21,298 nucleotides of DNA from the NCBI GenBank assembly GCA_002336675.1, contig DDEI01000089.1, forward strand, positions 16,154 through 37,451, given 5' to 3'. The translations under genes and the position numbers were made by a program. Below, piece after piece: positions 7,062 through 16,402 of the stretch (the first letter of the stretch is position 1; each line of letters begins with the position of its first letter). Under the pieces are notes generated by a model that was not told the DNA's origin, ran no database searches, and saw nothing but the letters and a program-made list of their open reading frames with translations. The DNA comes from Flavobacteriales bacterium UBA1958 (GTDB taxonomy: Bacteria > Bacteroidota > Bacteroidia > Flavobacteriales_D > Sanyastnellaceae).

Positions 7062-10000
7062 TCTAAGTAGTGTTACGTCTCCTGCCTCAATAAGTTGCCT
7101 CCCGTCAGTGAATGTTACTTTTGTTTTCCATACATAAACATCTTGCTTACTAAGCTGACCTCTGTACATTCCATCCCAGCCTATTAAAGCATCTTTACTT
7201 TCAAATAATAATTCTCCCCATCTATTAAATATTTGTAGCTGGTACTCTACTACTCCAGAGTAAACTGGAAAGAATACGTTATTACTAAGCGATTGAGGGT
7301 CGTATATTCCGTCTGAGCCGCCATCTATAGGAGTAAATGCATTGGGGAATTCTATGTTTGATAGAGCGGACGCCATAACTAGATCTACAACTAAAATGCT
7401 ATCTGGACAGTTATATTCATTATTAGCCCAAAGAGAAACAGAATAAGTTCCTATATCCTGGTAGAAATGATCTGGACTGAATTCAGTAGAGGTTGCTCCA
7501 TCTCCGAAGTTCCATAAATACTCATCCGCATTGGAGGAGAGGTTTATAAAGTTTACGGGGTTTTGAGGAACAAGAACCTCCTCTGGAGTAGCTGCAAAAA
7601 TAGCCTGAGCTGAAGCATAAACTTCAATAATTTCACTTCTTACTAGTTCCCTCTGCTCGCCATTATTATATCCTGTTACTGTCAATATTACAGAATAAAT
7701 CCCGGGGTTCTGATAAGTGTAAACCGGATTAGCTACGAAAGCCTGGCCCCCATCTCCGAACTGCCAATTATAACTCAAGCCATACTCGCTTTCATTTGCG
7801 AATTGAACAATTAAAGGAGAACACCCTGATGCTGGTCCTTCAAAATTCGCGACTGGTGGCGGTGGTATAATTTCTATATCTAAGGTAGTAGCATCTGAAC
7901 AAATTCCATTATCTGCTATTAGGGAGATGGTATATTCTCCCCAAGTTTCATACGTATGGTCCGCTGGCTCGAATCCAGAGAGAACATCAGTTCCATCTCC
8001 AAATCCCCACTGGTATTCCACCGTATTTCCACCAAAACTATTATTGGCTATTTCTACGTTAGTAGAGGGGAATGTTTGCGATTCTGGAGAAGCTGTAAAT
8101 TCGGCTATAGGGCTCGGATAAACCGAAATATCTTTAGAATATGTATCTGTACACCCTGCATAAGACTCTATGGTTAATGTGACTGTATAGACCACAATAT
8201 TTTCTGTCTCGTTTTCAAATAAATGAGCCGGATTTATTTGGTTTTGTAGAGGGGAGTCATCTCCGAAGTCCCATTGATATTCCAGCGCTCCATTAGAAAA
8301 GTTTTCAAACTGAACTTCATAAGGAGCACATCCTTCATTAGGCGAACTAAATTGAGCATCTAAATATGGCAGTACCTCTACAAATACATTATCTGAACTT
8401 TCGCATCCGCTAGCAGAAAGTGCTTTTAAAGTAACCGTATAGGTCACAGGAGTTAAGTTTACATTATAAAACGTATGTGTATGTAATTGTTCAGATGAAT
8501 TCCCTAGTTCTCCAGTTCCATAGGACCATGTATAGCTGCTCGCTGCTGTAGAAGAATTTTCAAACGTTACATCTAACGGATAACACCCCACAGAATCTAA
8601 AATACTAATGTCTGCTATCGGAGTAGCGAAAACGACTATATCTTGTGTATAAACCTCTTGACACCCGTAAAATGAAGAGGAGATTAACTCTACCGTGAAT
8701 GTAGTATCGTTAAGCGTATTATTAACAAAGGTATGCACTGGATTTAACATTGAAGAAACTCCTCCGTCTCCAAAATTCCAAACAAAATCTACATTTGCTC
8801 CAAAGCTCTCATTATCAAATGTAATAGTTAAAGGCGAACATCCATTTTCTTCTTGCCCGAACTCAGCGGAAATTTGTGGATTTACAGTAATCGGTAAGTC
8901 ATAAGTATCTTGACATCCAGTTTCATTAAAAACTGTCAGGGTCACTATATATTCTATGGGAAAGTCAGTGAAGTTTTCAAAGACATGAAAATGATTGTTA
9001 GCGCTGGTAGTAGAGGTTTCTCCGTCTCCATAACTCCATAAGTATGCGGAAGCGCCTATACTGTTATTCGTAAATTCCACAGAGACTGCACTACATCCAG
9101 AATTCACATCAGATGTGAAATTCGATACAGGGCTGGAATAAACGACTATTTCTACTTGGTCCATATCAATGCACCCTGAGGGTGACAGAGCAAGTAAAGT
9201 GACTACATAAGTCGTATCAGAACCAGAATTATTAATGAAAGTCGTTTGACCCGTCGTCTGAGTGGAGTTTAAACCATTTCCGAAATCCCACTCAAAACCT
9301 GTGGCATTAGTACTATTATTTAAGAATGCGACTTGATATGGCGAACATCCAGGTTCTGGTATCACTATTTCAGAATTAGCACTTGGCGTTATTTCGAGAG
9401 GCAGTGTACTAGAAGCCTCGCAACCATAAGTGTTTTCAGCATTAAGAGTGATATTATAAACTTGTAATAAACTAGAAATATTAGTGTATGTGTGAGTCGC
9501 ATTTCCAGAATAAGCGCCTGTGGTATTGTCTCCATAATCGTACATTCCTGTAGAAATTCCGTTTGAATTGTCTGTTATCTCCACTTCTAGAGGAGAGCAC
9601 CCGCTTACAGCTGAGATAGTGAAGTCTACCTCTGGAGAAGGCAAAACTACCAGTGTACTGTTGCCTGTTCCCGCGCAACCAAATGCAGAAATAGTATTTA
9701 ATGTGATCGAATATGTGATGGGCTCATCAGTATTATTGGTGTATAAATGACTTGGGTTAGGGATTACAGAAGTTTGACCGTCTCCAAAACTCCAATCAAA
9801 AGTTTGACCACTAGCTACTAATGGCATTTGAACTACTAGTGGGGAACAGCCTTCATTAGGTGTAACATCTAACGTGAAATCGGGCTGAGGATAAACTGTA
9901 ATAGCGGAGACTATGGTGTCATTACATCCATTGGATGAGTACGCTATCAGCTGAACAGAATATGTTTGAATAAAGCCTGAGGTGTTTGCATAAACGTGCG

Positions 10001-12104
10001 CTGGACTCTCTGATTCATCAATGGCTGATCCATCTCCAAAATCCCACTCATAACTGGTCGCTCCAAAAGACATGTTATTAAATACAGCATTAAAAGGCGC
10101 GCATCCAGGCGGCTGTGCATTGTCTGTAAAAGCAGCCCTAGCTCCAGAAAAAACTGTAATATCTAATGAGTCATTTTGATAACAACCAAAGTCAGAAGAC
10201 GCTGTAAGTATGACCGTATAGGTCGTGTCGGAGTTTGTGAAATTATAGAAGGTGTGAACTGGTTCTTCCATGAAACTTCCAGATTGATCCCCAAAGTCCC
10301 AGGCGTAAGAATCTGAATCTATACTACTATTACCGAAGGTTACTTCAATTGGAGAGCAACCAGAATTTAAGTCAGGAAAAAAAATTGGTACTGGTGCTGC
10401 TTCTACAGTTACTGCGATAGTCACGTTCCCATTACAATTAACTGTGCTCACAGATAAATTTACATTATATGTTCCCGCTAAGGCGTATTGATGAGAAGGA
10501 TTTTCCTCAGTGCTGGTGAATGAATCCCCAAAATCCCAGGCCCATGAAATAATCGGATCACCCCCATCTGAAGTGCTTATGTCTGTAAATTGAGCTAAAG
10601 TCCCTTCACATACATTATCAGCTATAAAATTCACTACAGGTGCATTAAACACACTTACAATTTCTTGTGCGGTATTTATGCACCCTGACGAATTAGTAGC
10701 AGTTAAGTCTATTACAAAATCTCCAATAGTATTATAATTCTGGGTCGGAGGCGTGGACCCATTAAATGTATTCCCGTTTCCAAAATCCCAATCCCAATTA
10801 TCCGCATTTGTGCTCGCCTCTTGGAAGTTGGCAGATATATTTCCGCAACCACTAAGGTTGTCTGCTAAAATAGATATCACAGGAGACGGAACCACCGTGA
10901 CGCTCACGAAAGACGTATCCGCGCATGCAGCACTTGACAATAAACCCACAGCGCCGGCTATTGTATACGTTCCCGGCGCAGAATATGAGTAGACAACGTC
11001 TGATGAGCCTGTAGAATACCATCCGAATCCATCACCAAAATTCCAGCTAAATGAATTAGGATCTCCAGTTGCGTTTTGTTCTATTGTAATAGTTTCTCCT
11101 AAACATATTTCATTATCGACTAGTAAAAAATCAGCAATCGGTGAAGAAACCATAGTTACAGTCATATAGGCAGTGTCTAAACCACAGAAGTTACTATCTA
11201 TCATCATTACCTCATAAGAGTCCCCTATATTACCAGGATACTGAATAGTATGAGGATTGGAAGGTGGCCAAGGAGACCAATCTATAATTGAGTCTTGACC
11301 ATTTCCCCAGTAATCTCCAAAATTCCAATATTCATACCTCTGTTCAATGTTTCCTTGAGCAAAACAGTTTCTGCTTGTGGTATTCGTATAGGTCACTTCG
11401 TTTTCTGGGACACACAATACTGAAGCGCTAGATGTAATGCCAGCATTATCCGCGTCATAGATCTGTATAGGAGAGAACGTATTAAAAAATGCTCCGCCTT
11501 GCACCGTGTTACAATAATTCTCTGCAAACAACGTCACCGCCGTATTACAGTCTACCGTATTTTCTTCATAAACATGAGAAATAACTTGGCCAAGGTTGGT
11601 TTGATCTAAAACTAAATTTTCACTCCCGTCTCCAAAATCCCACGTAAAAATGGTGTTTTCAGAAACATTACTGCTCTGATTAGAAAAACTTAATGGGTGA
11701 GGTGCGCAAGCTTGAGTTAAAACTCCTGTAGGAATGACAATTGAAGGATTTGTAGCTTCTTCCATCACTAAAACACCTGAAATACTACATCCCAAAACTG
11801 GATTGGTAATTGTAATATTAAAATTTTGGACTGTAGCCGAATAATCATGGGATATTGAGACAGGTGAAGTCCAATTGGTCCCGGCTTCTATAGGTGAGCC
11901 ATCTCCCCAGTCAATGGTGTACTCCGTCCAATCGTGAGGACTATAAATATTTAGGGTATAATCCCCACCACTACAAGCGTACCAATAAGGCACTGGAACC
12001 AAGTCATCATAGAAATCAAATACCTCACATTGAGAGATAACTATACTATTTAATCCAAGTATTCCTGCGAATACGACTACGGTGTTCTTTATGAATTTTT
12101 TCAT
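7059..12104 (-). CDS. Giant PKD-repeat surface protein with T9SS type B sorting domain (SprB-like adhesin)
   Basis: 1681-aa predicted secreted adhesin-like protein. Signal peptide at ~1-24 (MKKFIKNTVVVFAGILGLNS then IVISQ). I count 18 PKD-type motifs of the form W-x-F/Y-G-D/N-G, starting with 'DWGDGS' and ending with 'WNFGDGA', one per ~80-110 residues. From about the seventh unit on, most repeats share 'GCSP' before the first strand pair and a second 'GC' near the end, suggesting one disulphide per repeat; the last units lose one or both. Residues 1584-1681 form the type B (gliding-motility-type) sorting domain: 'FPNAFTPIDGG', 'LQIFNRWGELLFES', 'GWDGMYRGQ', 'DVYVWKTKVTFTDG'. Type B substrates need a PorP/SprF partner, which is encoded two genes downstream. 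PKD strings in this phylum serve as stalks or adhesins, including the gliding adhesin SprB. There is no enzymatic domain. A role in gliding or attachment is inferred. Confidence 0.92.
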   Translation of the reverse strand: MKKFIKNTVVVFAGILGLNSIVISQCEVFDFYDDLVPVPYWYACSGGDYTLNIYSPHDWTEYTIDWGDGSPIEAGTNWTSPVSISHDYSATVQNFNITITNPVLGCSISGVLVMEEATNPSIVIPTGVLTQACAPHPLSFSNQSSNVSENTIFTWDFGDGSENLVLDQTNLGQVISHVYEENTVDCNTAVTLFAENYCNTVQGGAFFNTFSPIQIYDADNAGITSSASVLCVPENEVTYTNTTSRNCFAQGNIEQRYEYWNFGDYWGNGQDSIIDWSPWPPSNPHTIQYPGNIGDSYEVMMIDSNFCGLDTAYMTVTMVSSPIADFLLVDNEICLGETITIEQNATGDPNSFSWNFGDGFGWYSTGSSDVVYSYSAPGTYTIAGAVGLLSSAACADTSFVSVTVVPSPVISILADNLSGCGNISANFQEASTNADNWDWDFGNGNTFNGSTPPTQNYNTIGDFVIDLTATNSSGCINTAQEIVSVFNAPVVNFIADNVCEGTLAQFTDISTSDGGDPIISWAWDFGDSFTSTEENPSHQYALAGTYNVNLSVSTVNCNGNVTIAVTVEAAPVPIFFPDLNSGCSPIEVTFGNSSIDSDSYAWDFGDQSGSFMEEPVHTFYNFTNSDTTYTVILTASSDFGCYQNDSLDITVFSGARAAFTDNAQPPGCAPFNAVFNNMSFGATSYEWDFGDGSAIDESESPAHVYANTSGFIQTYSVQLIAYSSNGCNDTIVSAITVYPQPDFTLDVTPNEGCSPLVVQMPLVASGQTFDWSFGDGQTSVIPNPSHLYTNNTDEPITYSITLNTISAFGCAGTGNSTLVVLPSPEVDFTISAVSGCSPLEVEITDNSNGISTGMYDYGDNTTGAYSGNATHTYTNISSLLQVYNITLNAENTYGCEASSTLPLEITPSANSEIVIPEPGCSPYQVAFLNNSTNATGFEWDFGNGLNSTQTTGQTTFINNSGSDTTYVVTLLALSPSGCIDMDQVEIVVYSSPVSNFTSDVNSGCSAVSVEFTNNSIGASAYLWSYGDGETSTTSANNHFHVFENFTDFPIEYIVTLTVFNETGCQDTYDLPITVNPQISAEFGQEENGCSPLTITFDNESFGANVDFVWNFGDGGVSSMLNPVHTFVNNTLNDTTFTVELISSSFYGCQEVYTQDIVVFATPIADISILDSVGCYPLDVTFENSSTAASSYTWSYGTGELGNSSEQLHTHTFYNVNLTPVTYTVTLKALSASGCESSDNVFVEVLPYLDAQFSSPNEGCAPYEVQFENFSNGALEYQWDFGDDSPLQNQINPAHLFENETENIVVYTVTLTIESYAGCTDTYSKDISVYPSPIAEFTASPESQTFPSTNVEIANNSFGGNTVEYQWGFGDGTDVLSGFEPADHTYETWGEYTISLIADNGICSDATTLDIEIIPPPPVANFEGPASGCSPLIVQFANESEYGLSYNWQFGDGGQAFVANPVYTYQNPGIYSVILTVTGYNNGEQRELVRSEIIEVYASAQAIFAATPEEVLVPQNPVNFINLSSNADEYLWNFGDGATSTEFSPDHFYQDIGTYSVSLWANNEYNCPDSILVVDLVMASALSNIEFPNAFTPIDGGSDGIYDPQSLSNNVFFPVYSGVVEYQLQIFNRWGELLFESKDALIGWDGMYRGQLSKQDVYVWKTKVTFTDGRQLIEAGDVTLLR

Positions 12105-12140
12105 TTACCCTGTAGTCTACGGAGAAATAAGATAAAGGTT

Positions 12141-12148
12141 TAGATTTG
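12141..12148 (+). promoter_or_regulatory. Possible Bacteroidota -7 promoter box (TAnnTTTG)
   Basis: TAGATTTG matches the TAnnTTTG -7 consensus of Bacteroidota promoters and would give a leader of about 60 nt before the SGNH hydrolase start at 12217. I see no TTTG-type -33 element at the expected distance, so this is weak. The 112-bp space also has to hold the divergent promoter of the giant PKD gene, for which no clear box was found. Confidence 0.25.
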
Positions 12149-12216
12149 ATTTATAGTTTAGTGTAATGGTCAACTACATGCTACTCAAGTTTTTTGCTGG
12201 TATTAATTATAAGTGA

Positions 12217-12903
12217 ATGAGATTCGTTAAAAACACCCTATCGTTTATAGCCTTTTTTACTTTGGCAATCCTTGGTTTAAAATTTTTTTTTAGGCCTTAT
12301 CATCTCACTTATAACTTTATTCATTCTGCTCATTATAGGGAGAAAGTCGATGAATTACTCCTAAAGGAAATTTCCGACTCTACCATTCTTTTTATGGGTA
12401 ATAGTCTTACTAAGAGCTATGATATCTCCGTTTTTCAAGTAGACGCAGTAAATTGGTCTATTTCTGGGGATGTTTTGGATGGTTTAGACTGGAGGCATAA
12501 TGCCCTGATTGAGGCCAATCCCATGAGGATAATTCTAAACTTGGGCGTGAATGATATCATTCATGGATTTGGGTTTAACATAGAGAAGATGAGTTCATTT
12601 ATTCAAGAATTTAAAACGTACTCGCCCTCTACCCAAATCTTCATAATGTCATTATCTCCGGAATGTTTAGCGTCGGGTCTGTTTACTTCTCCGGAAAGGA
12701 TATCTCGTGAAATCATCAATGCGAATAGGGAAATAGAAGAAATGTGTTCTCAGTTGGAGGTGGATTATGTGGATGTGTATTCGGCTTTGCAGAAAAACGG
12801 AAAACTCCTCCCGAGATTCACTACTGATGGACTTCACTTGAATCAAGCAGGTTATGAAGTCTGGACTGAAAGTCTTACAAAAGCATTTAATCAAGCACTC
12901 TAA
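12217..12903 (+). CDS. SGNH/GDSL-family hydrolase with N-terminal membrane anchor
   Basis: 228-aa predicted esterase. Residues ~7-25 form one hydrophobic segment (LSFIAFFTLAILGLKFFF) acting as an uncleaved anchor or signal, placing the domain in the periplasm. All four SGNH blocks are present: block I 'FMGNSLTKSYD' with nucleophile S63 (GNS instead of the usual GDS), block II 'ISGD' with G84, block III 'LGVND' with N112, and block V 'TDGLHLN' with D204 and H207. This family removes acyl groups from glycans, lipids or peptidoglycan; the layout is closest to the PAF-acetylhydrolase/sialate-esterase-like type, but the substrate is unknown. It is transcribed away from the PKD gene, and its last 17 bases overlap the 3' end of the convergent lipoprotein gene. 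Length is normal and no catalytic residue is missing. Confidence 0.87.
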   Translation: MRFVKNTLSFIAFFTLAILGLKFFFRPYHLTYNFIHSAHYREKVDELLLKEISDSTILFMGNSLTKSYDISVFQVDAVNWSISGDVLDGLDWRHNALIEANPMRIILNLGVNDIIHGFGFNIEKMSSFIQEFKTYSPSTQIFIMSLSPECLASGLFTSPERISREIINANREIEEMCSQLEVDYVDVYSALQKNGKLLPRFTTDGLHLNQAGYEVWTESLTKAFNQAL

Positions 12904-15900
12904 ATACTTGCATTTTACTGTTGTTGTTTGCCACTAAAACAAATGTCTCTTTAGCGGTTTTCAGCAATTCTATGTCTTTTACATTGCCACGCGTAAAAAA
13001 ACCAGAATTATATCCCGTAGTTTCTCCAGACAAGAGCAAACAACCTACACTAGCATCTGCTCTTGTCGTTTCTACTTCTGTATTGTATTTATTACCCGCG
13101 GTAAGAATATCTAGTTTCCCATCATTATTTACATCAAACACACACACTCCATTTACCGGGCCTACCTGAGCCATGGCTGGTAATTCTTCCCTTTTAAATT
13201 TGCCTAACCCTTGAGACAGAAATAGGCTACTCGAAAATTCGGTAGCAGCTAAAGCTACTTTGGACTCTTCAGGATTCTTCCCTAACAAGTTCATTAAATC
13301 TGAATCGGCAAACTCTCCATAATCTCTAACTTTTTCCTTGGAAATAAAGGGCATCTGTTCAGACATACATTGCTTTCCTCTCACGGGAAGACAAATGCCA
13401 TCCTCATAGGTAGTGGCTAGCACAATATCTCCACTGCCATTTTCATCGTAGTCATCGTAGTAAATCATAAACGGCGTGGCTCTAGATGGGCTGAACTTAT
13501 GGTTTTCCCCCATATTTCCTGCTATGATATCCTCTATCCCATCTTGGTTTATATCTGCTGCTTTTAGTGAATACCACCAGCCTATTTCTTCCTCTATGCC
13601 AAGCTCTGCCGTCACGTTCTTAAAGGATGAGCCGGTATTCTGATAAAAACTAACGGGCATCCATTCTCCTGCTATTACTAAATCTGGTTTTCCGTCTTGA
13701 TTAAAATCAGTGGAGACGGCCGAAGTAATAAACCCAGCATCAGGTAAATCAGCTATCCAAGAATCCTCAGGAGAGATAAAGCTCCCGCCCTCATTTAATA
13801 AAAAATAAGAAGAGTCTGCCAATGGATAGGTTCCTGGTTTAGAGCCTCCAGCCACAAACACATCCTGAAATCCATTTCCATCAAAATCGGCATGAACTAT
13901 ACATGAGCCATTAGGCCAATTCATTTCTGGTATTCCTCGGGGATATTCTGCCAAACCATTAGATCCTTTATTTACATAGTACATATCTCTTTTGGCTACG
14001 CCCTCTTCCCCTCCTCCATTTACAAGGTATAAATCACCATCTCCATCATTATCTGCATCAAAAATGGCTGCGTCCAAGTTCTCCCATTCTTTTCTACCCG
14101 AAATATTCGTTTGCGTAAATTTACCTTGATCACTTTGAATGAAAAGAGCCGCATCCTGACCGCTCGCTCCTCCTATAAACAAATCATCTAATCCATCTCC
14201 ATTAATGTCTCCTACCTCCAGAGCTGGACCTAATGTCGATTGTTTGTGCGGGAGCAAAATTTCACTTTTAAAGTCATAGCATATGTTTTCCTTATGCTGA
14301 AAAGTTAACCCCAATGATGCAGGGTCTATTTCTTCGAAATATTTCTTTTCTGACTGAGTAGTTATAGTATAGGAAGGATTGTATACAACCGTATAATACT
14401 TATTTAACTCTTCTATCTCAATGGTTTGAACTGCGCCTGTAGGCCAGATAACACGAGCTGAATCTACCCTTGAAAGTTTCCCTAGTCCAAAATGTACTAC
14501 TGCGCTTCTGCCGGACTGGTATCCAGCTGTCTGCAACACCTCCCTAGAAAATACAGCCCCCTTACTATAAACTTCTACTTTAGAGTTTAAGCCATTCACA
14601 TTTGGGCTTCTGGGCCATTCTAATTTCACCTTTAAATAGCTGTTCTGCCCTTTTTCTGATGAGTTGTTCTTATAAATGAAAGCCTCTTGCTCTAAGTTAT
14701 TTATAATTAACTCTAAGTCTCCGTCATTATCTAAATCTGCCGCTGTGGCACCATTAGAAAAAGTAGGTTGGTCCAAACCCCAAAGATTAGTCAACTCCTG
14801 AAAAGAAAAGTCTCCATTGTTTCTGTAAGCATAGTTACTCAGTTTAGTACTAGGAATGGAATTATATAACTCGTCTACGCTTAACTGTCCCTTCTTTTTT
14901 TCAAGTAGCTTTCTTTGGGCTTTAGCATCTTTATTCAGCATGTCTCTCTTTACGCCGTTGGTGACGAATAAATCTACTTTACCATCATTATCTAAATCTT
15001 CTAAAATAGGAGACCAACTCCAGTCAGTCTTGCTTACGCCCGCCATTTGAGAAACATCAGAAAAGTAGCCCGTGTGGTTGTCTACTTGAAGCACATTATG
15101 CATGTACTGATAATGATGCCCCTGACTGATGAAGTACCAAAAAGATTCTATATCCATAGACGCCATATTCTCTTTAGACCTTTTATAATCTGAGGGCAGC
15201 ATTTCTGCTATAAAAAAATCTTCAAAGCCATCATTATTAATGTCAGCCCTATCTATACCCATACTGCTCTGGGAGTTATGCCCTGTGCGTTTTTTAATTT
15301 CATCTGAGAAGGTTCCGTCTCCCTTATTTATATAGAGGTAATCATTCTCCATATAGTCATTGGCCACATAAATATCTGGATAGAAGTCTCCGTTAAAATC
15401 TGCGGTAATTAATCCAAGACCGAAGGCATAATTTCCTATCCCCGCCTTTTCAGTGATCTTTTTAAAGCTGCCCTTGCCGTCATTCCTATATAAATTATCA
15501 GAGCTGGCCCAATTCGCTTTTTCATCATGCTTCTTCCTTACGTGATCCGCGTTAAAAGTTTCTGGATAATTCATAACGTAGACATCCAGATCCCCATCCA
15601 AATCAAAATCAAAAAAAGAGGCTTGAGTGCTCAAACCCGGATCAGAAAGGGCGCTTTTTTTGTCCAGAAAAAAAGTGCCATCTCCCTTGTTCATATAGAG
15701 CTGATTTCTTCGGTTCTCCGAAGACATATTATGCCCTGCTTTACATACATAAATATCTAACCAACCGTCTGCATTTAAATCAACAAACGAAACTCCAGAA
15801 CTCCAAGATTTATCCCCAGTAAGTATGCCAGAAGAAAGCGTAACCTCTTGGAATTTCAAATCTCCTAGATTGAGATAGATGCGGTCGTCTGTATGATTTC

Positions 15901-16171
15901 CTGTGAAATATAAATCCTCCAGGCCATCGTTATTTAAATCCCCCACAGCTACTCCTCCTCCATTGTATATATACTGATTAGTGAAGTAGTTATTAGAATC
16001 CGTTTCTACCACTGTATTTATGAATGAAATACCCGATTCTTCCTTAGTTAAAAGCGTAAATAATGGTTCAGCCTTTTGGCGTTGCAATGTTTTTTTTTCT
16101 TCCTCACCCTTACATGAAGAAAAACAGCCAGCCATACTCATTATCAGAACTGCGGTAAGAATTAACCTCAT
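12887..16171 (-). CDS. FG-GAP/VCBS-repeat lipoprotein with central ASPIC/UnbV domain (CRTAC1-like)
   Basis: 1094-aa predicted surface or periplasmic lipoprotein. Residues 1-15 are a lipoprotein signal with lipobox 'SMAGC' (lipidated C16), followed by a charged 'KGEEEKK' stretch that may act as a surface-export signal as in other Bacteroidota. I count 14 Asp-rich calcium-type loops of the form DxNxDGxxD: seven before and seven after an ASPIC/UnbV domain at about 505-590 ('YLKVKLEWP', 'GYQSGRSAVVHFGLG', 'VIWPTGAVQTIE'). That fits two integrin-alpha-like beta-propellers joined by ASPIC. Loop four ('DFNGDFYPD') and the next-to-last ('DYDENGSGD') are degenerate. Such proteins bind calcium and are thought to act in adhesion or polymer handling; no catalytic motif is visible. 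The 3' end overlaps the SGNH gene by 17 bp. The start ATG (16171) directly precedes the signal peptide. Confidence 0.9.
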   Translation of the reverse strand: MRLILTAVLIMSMAGCFSSCKGEEEKKTLQRQKAEPLFTLLTKEESGISFINTVVETDSNNYFTNQYIYNGGGVAVGDLNNDGLEDLYFTGNHTDDRIYLNLGDLKFQEVTLSSGILTGDKSWSSGVSFVDLNADGWLDIYVCKAGHNMSSENRRNQLYMNKGDGTFFLDKKSALSDPGLSTQASFFDFDLDGDLDVYVMNYPETFNADHVRKKHDEKANWASSDNLYRNDGKGSFKKITEKAGIGNYAFGLGLITADFNGDFYPDIYVANDYMENDYLYINKGDGTFSDEIKKRTGHNSQSSMGIDRADINNDGFEDFFIAEMLPSDYKRSKENMASMDIESFWYFISQGHHYQYMHNVLQVDNHTGYFSDVSQMAGVSKTDWSWSPILEDLDNDGKVDLFVTNGVKRDMLNKDAKAQRKLLEKKKGQLSVDELYNSIPSTKLSNYAYRNNGDFSFQELTNLWGLDQPTFSNGATAADLDNDGDLELIINNLEQEAFIYKNNSSEKGQNSYLKVKLEWPRSPNVNGLNSKVEVYSKGAVFSREVLQTAGYQSGRSAVVHFGLGKLSRVDSARVIWPTGAVQTIEIEELNKYYTVVYNPSYTITTQSEKKYFEEIDPASLGLTFQHKENICYDFKSEILLPHKQSTLGPALEVGDINGDGLDDLFIGGASGQDAALFIQSDQGKFTQTNISGRKEWENLDAAIFDADNDGDGDLYLVNGGGEEGVAKRDMYYVNKGSNGLAEYPRGIPEMNWPNGSCIVHADFDGNGFQDVFVAGGSKPGTYPLADSSYFLLNEGGSFISPEDSWIADLPDAGFITSAVSTDFNQDGKPDLVIAGEWMPVSFYQNTGSSFKNVTAELGIEEEIGWWYSLKAADINQDGIEDIIAGNMGENHKFSPSRATPFMIYYDDYDENGSGDIVLATTYEDGICLPVRGKQCMSEQMPFISKEKVRDYGEFADSDLMNLLGKNPEESKVALAATEFSSSLFLSQGLGKFKREELPAMAQVGPVNGVCVFDVNNDGKLDILTAGNKYNTEVETTRADASVGCLLLSGETTGYNSGFFTRGNVKDIELLKTAKETFVLVANNNSKMQVFRVLD

Positions 16172-16402
16172 TCTACAAAATTAAAAGTTTTTAGCCCTTA
16201 ATGTGAACTAGGGTTTAATAATCTCAGCTATTCAAAGAAATAACAATCCTTATCTGCGCTAAAATCCCCGTAATCTATAGAGACGAAGCAGTAAATTAAG
16301 TAAGTGAGGTTAAATTTCCGTAACTTTAAACTTTATACCTCTTAACCAAACACATAACACTAATTTACAGCACATTATTGAACTCGCTTTTTATAACCTG
16401 CC
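16172..16402. other. Divergent intergenic region between the lipoprotein and giant lectin genes
   Basis: 231 bp, AT-rich, no ORF. It must hold the promoters of both divergent genes. 'TAACTTTA' at 16321-16328 is a near match to the -7 consensus for the plus-strand gene, without a clear -33 partner. A bulged inverted repeat, GAGGT-TAAA (16306-16314) with TTTA-TACCTC (16332-16341), lies in the putative leader region; it has no T tract and no known RNA family is recognised. Confidence 0.5.

Noticed and set aside
9481..9678. Minus-strand 65-codon frame and several plus-strand frames inside the PKD gene
   Set aside because: Out-of-frame echoes of the PKD repeats. The 1681-aa frame has a signal peptide, 18 repeats and a sorting domain.
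16176..16183. TAATTTTG on the minus strand, a match to the -7 consensus, just before the lipoprotein start
   Set aside because: It ends 5 bp from the ATG, which would require a leaderless transcript, and no -33 element is visible. Chance is likely in AT-rich DNA.
16306..16347. Bulged inverted repeat GAGGTTAAA / TTTATACCTC with an alternative GGTTAA / TTAACC pairing
   Set aside because: Suggestive of two alternative hairpins in a leader, but the stems are short and AT-rich, there is no T tract, and no riboswitch or RNA family is recognised.
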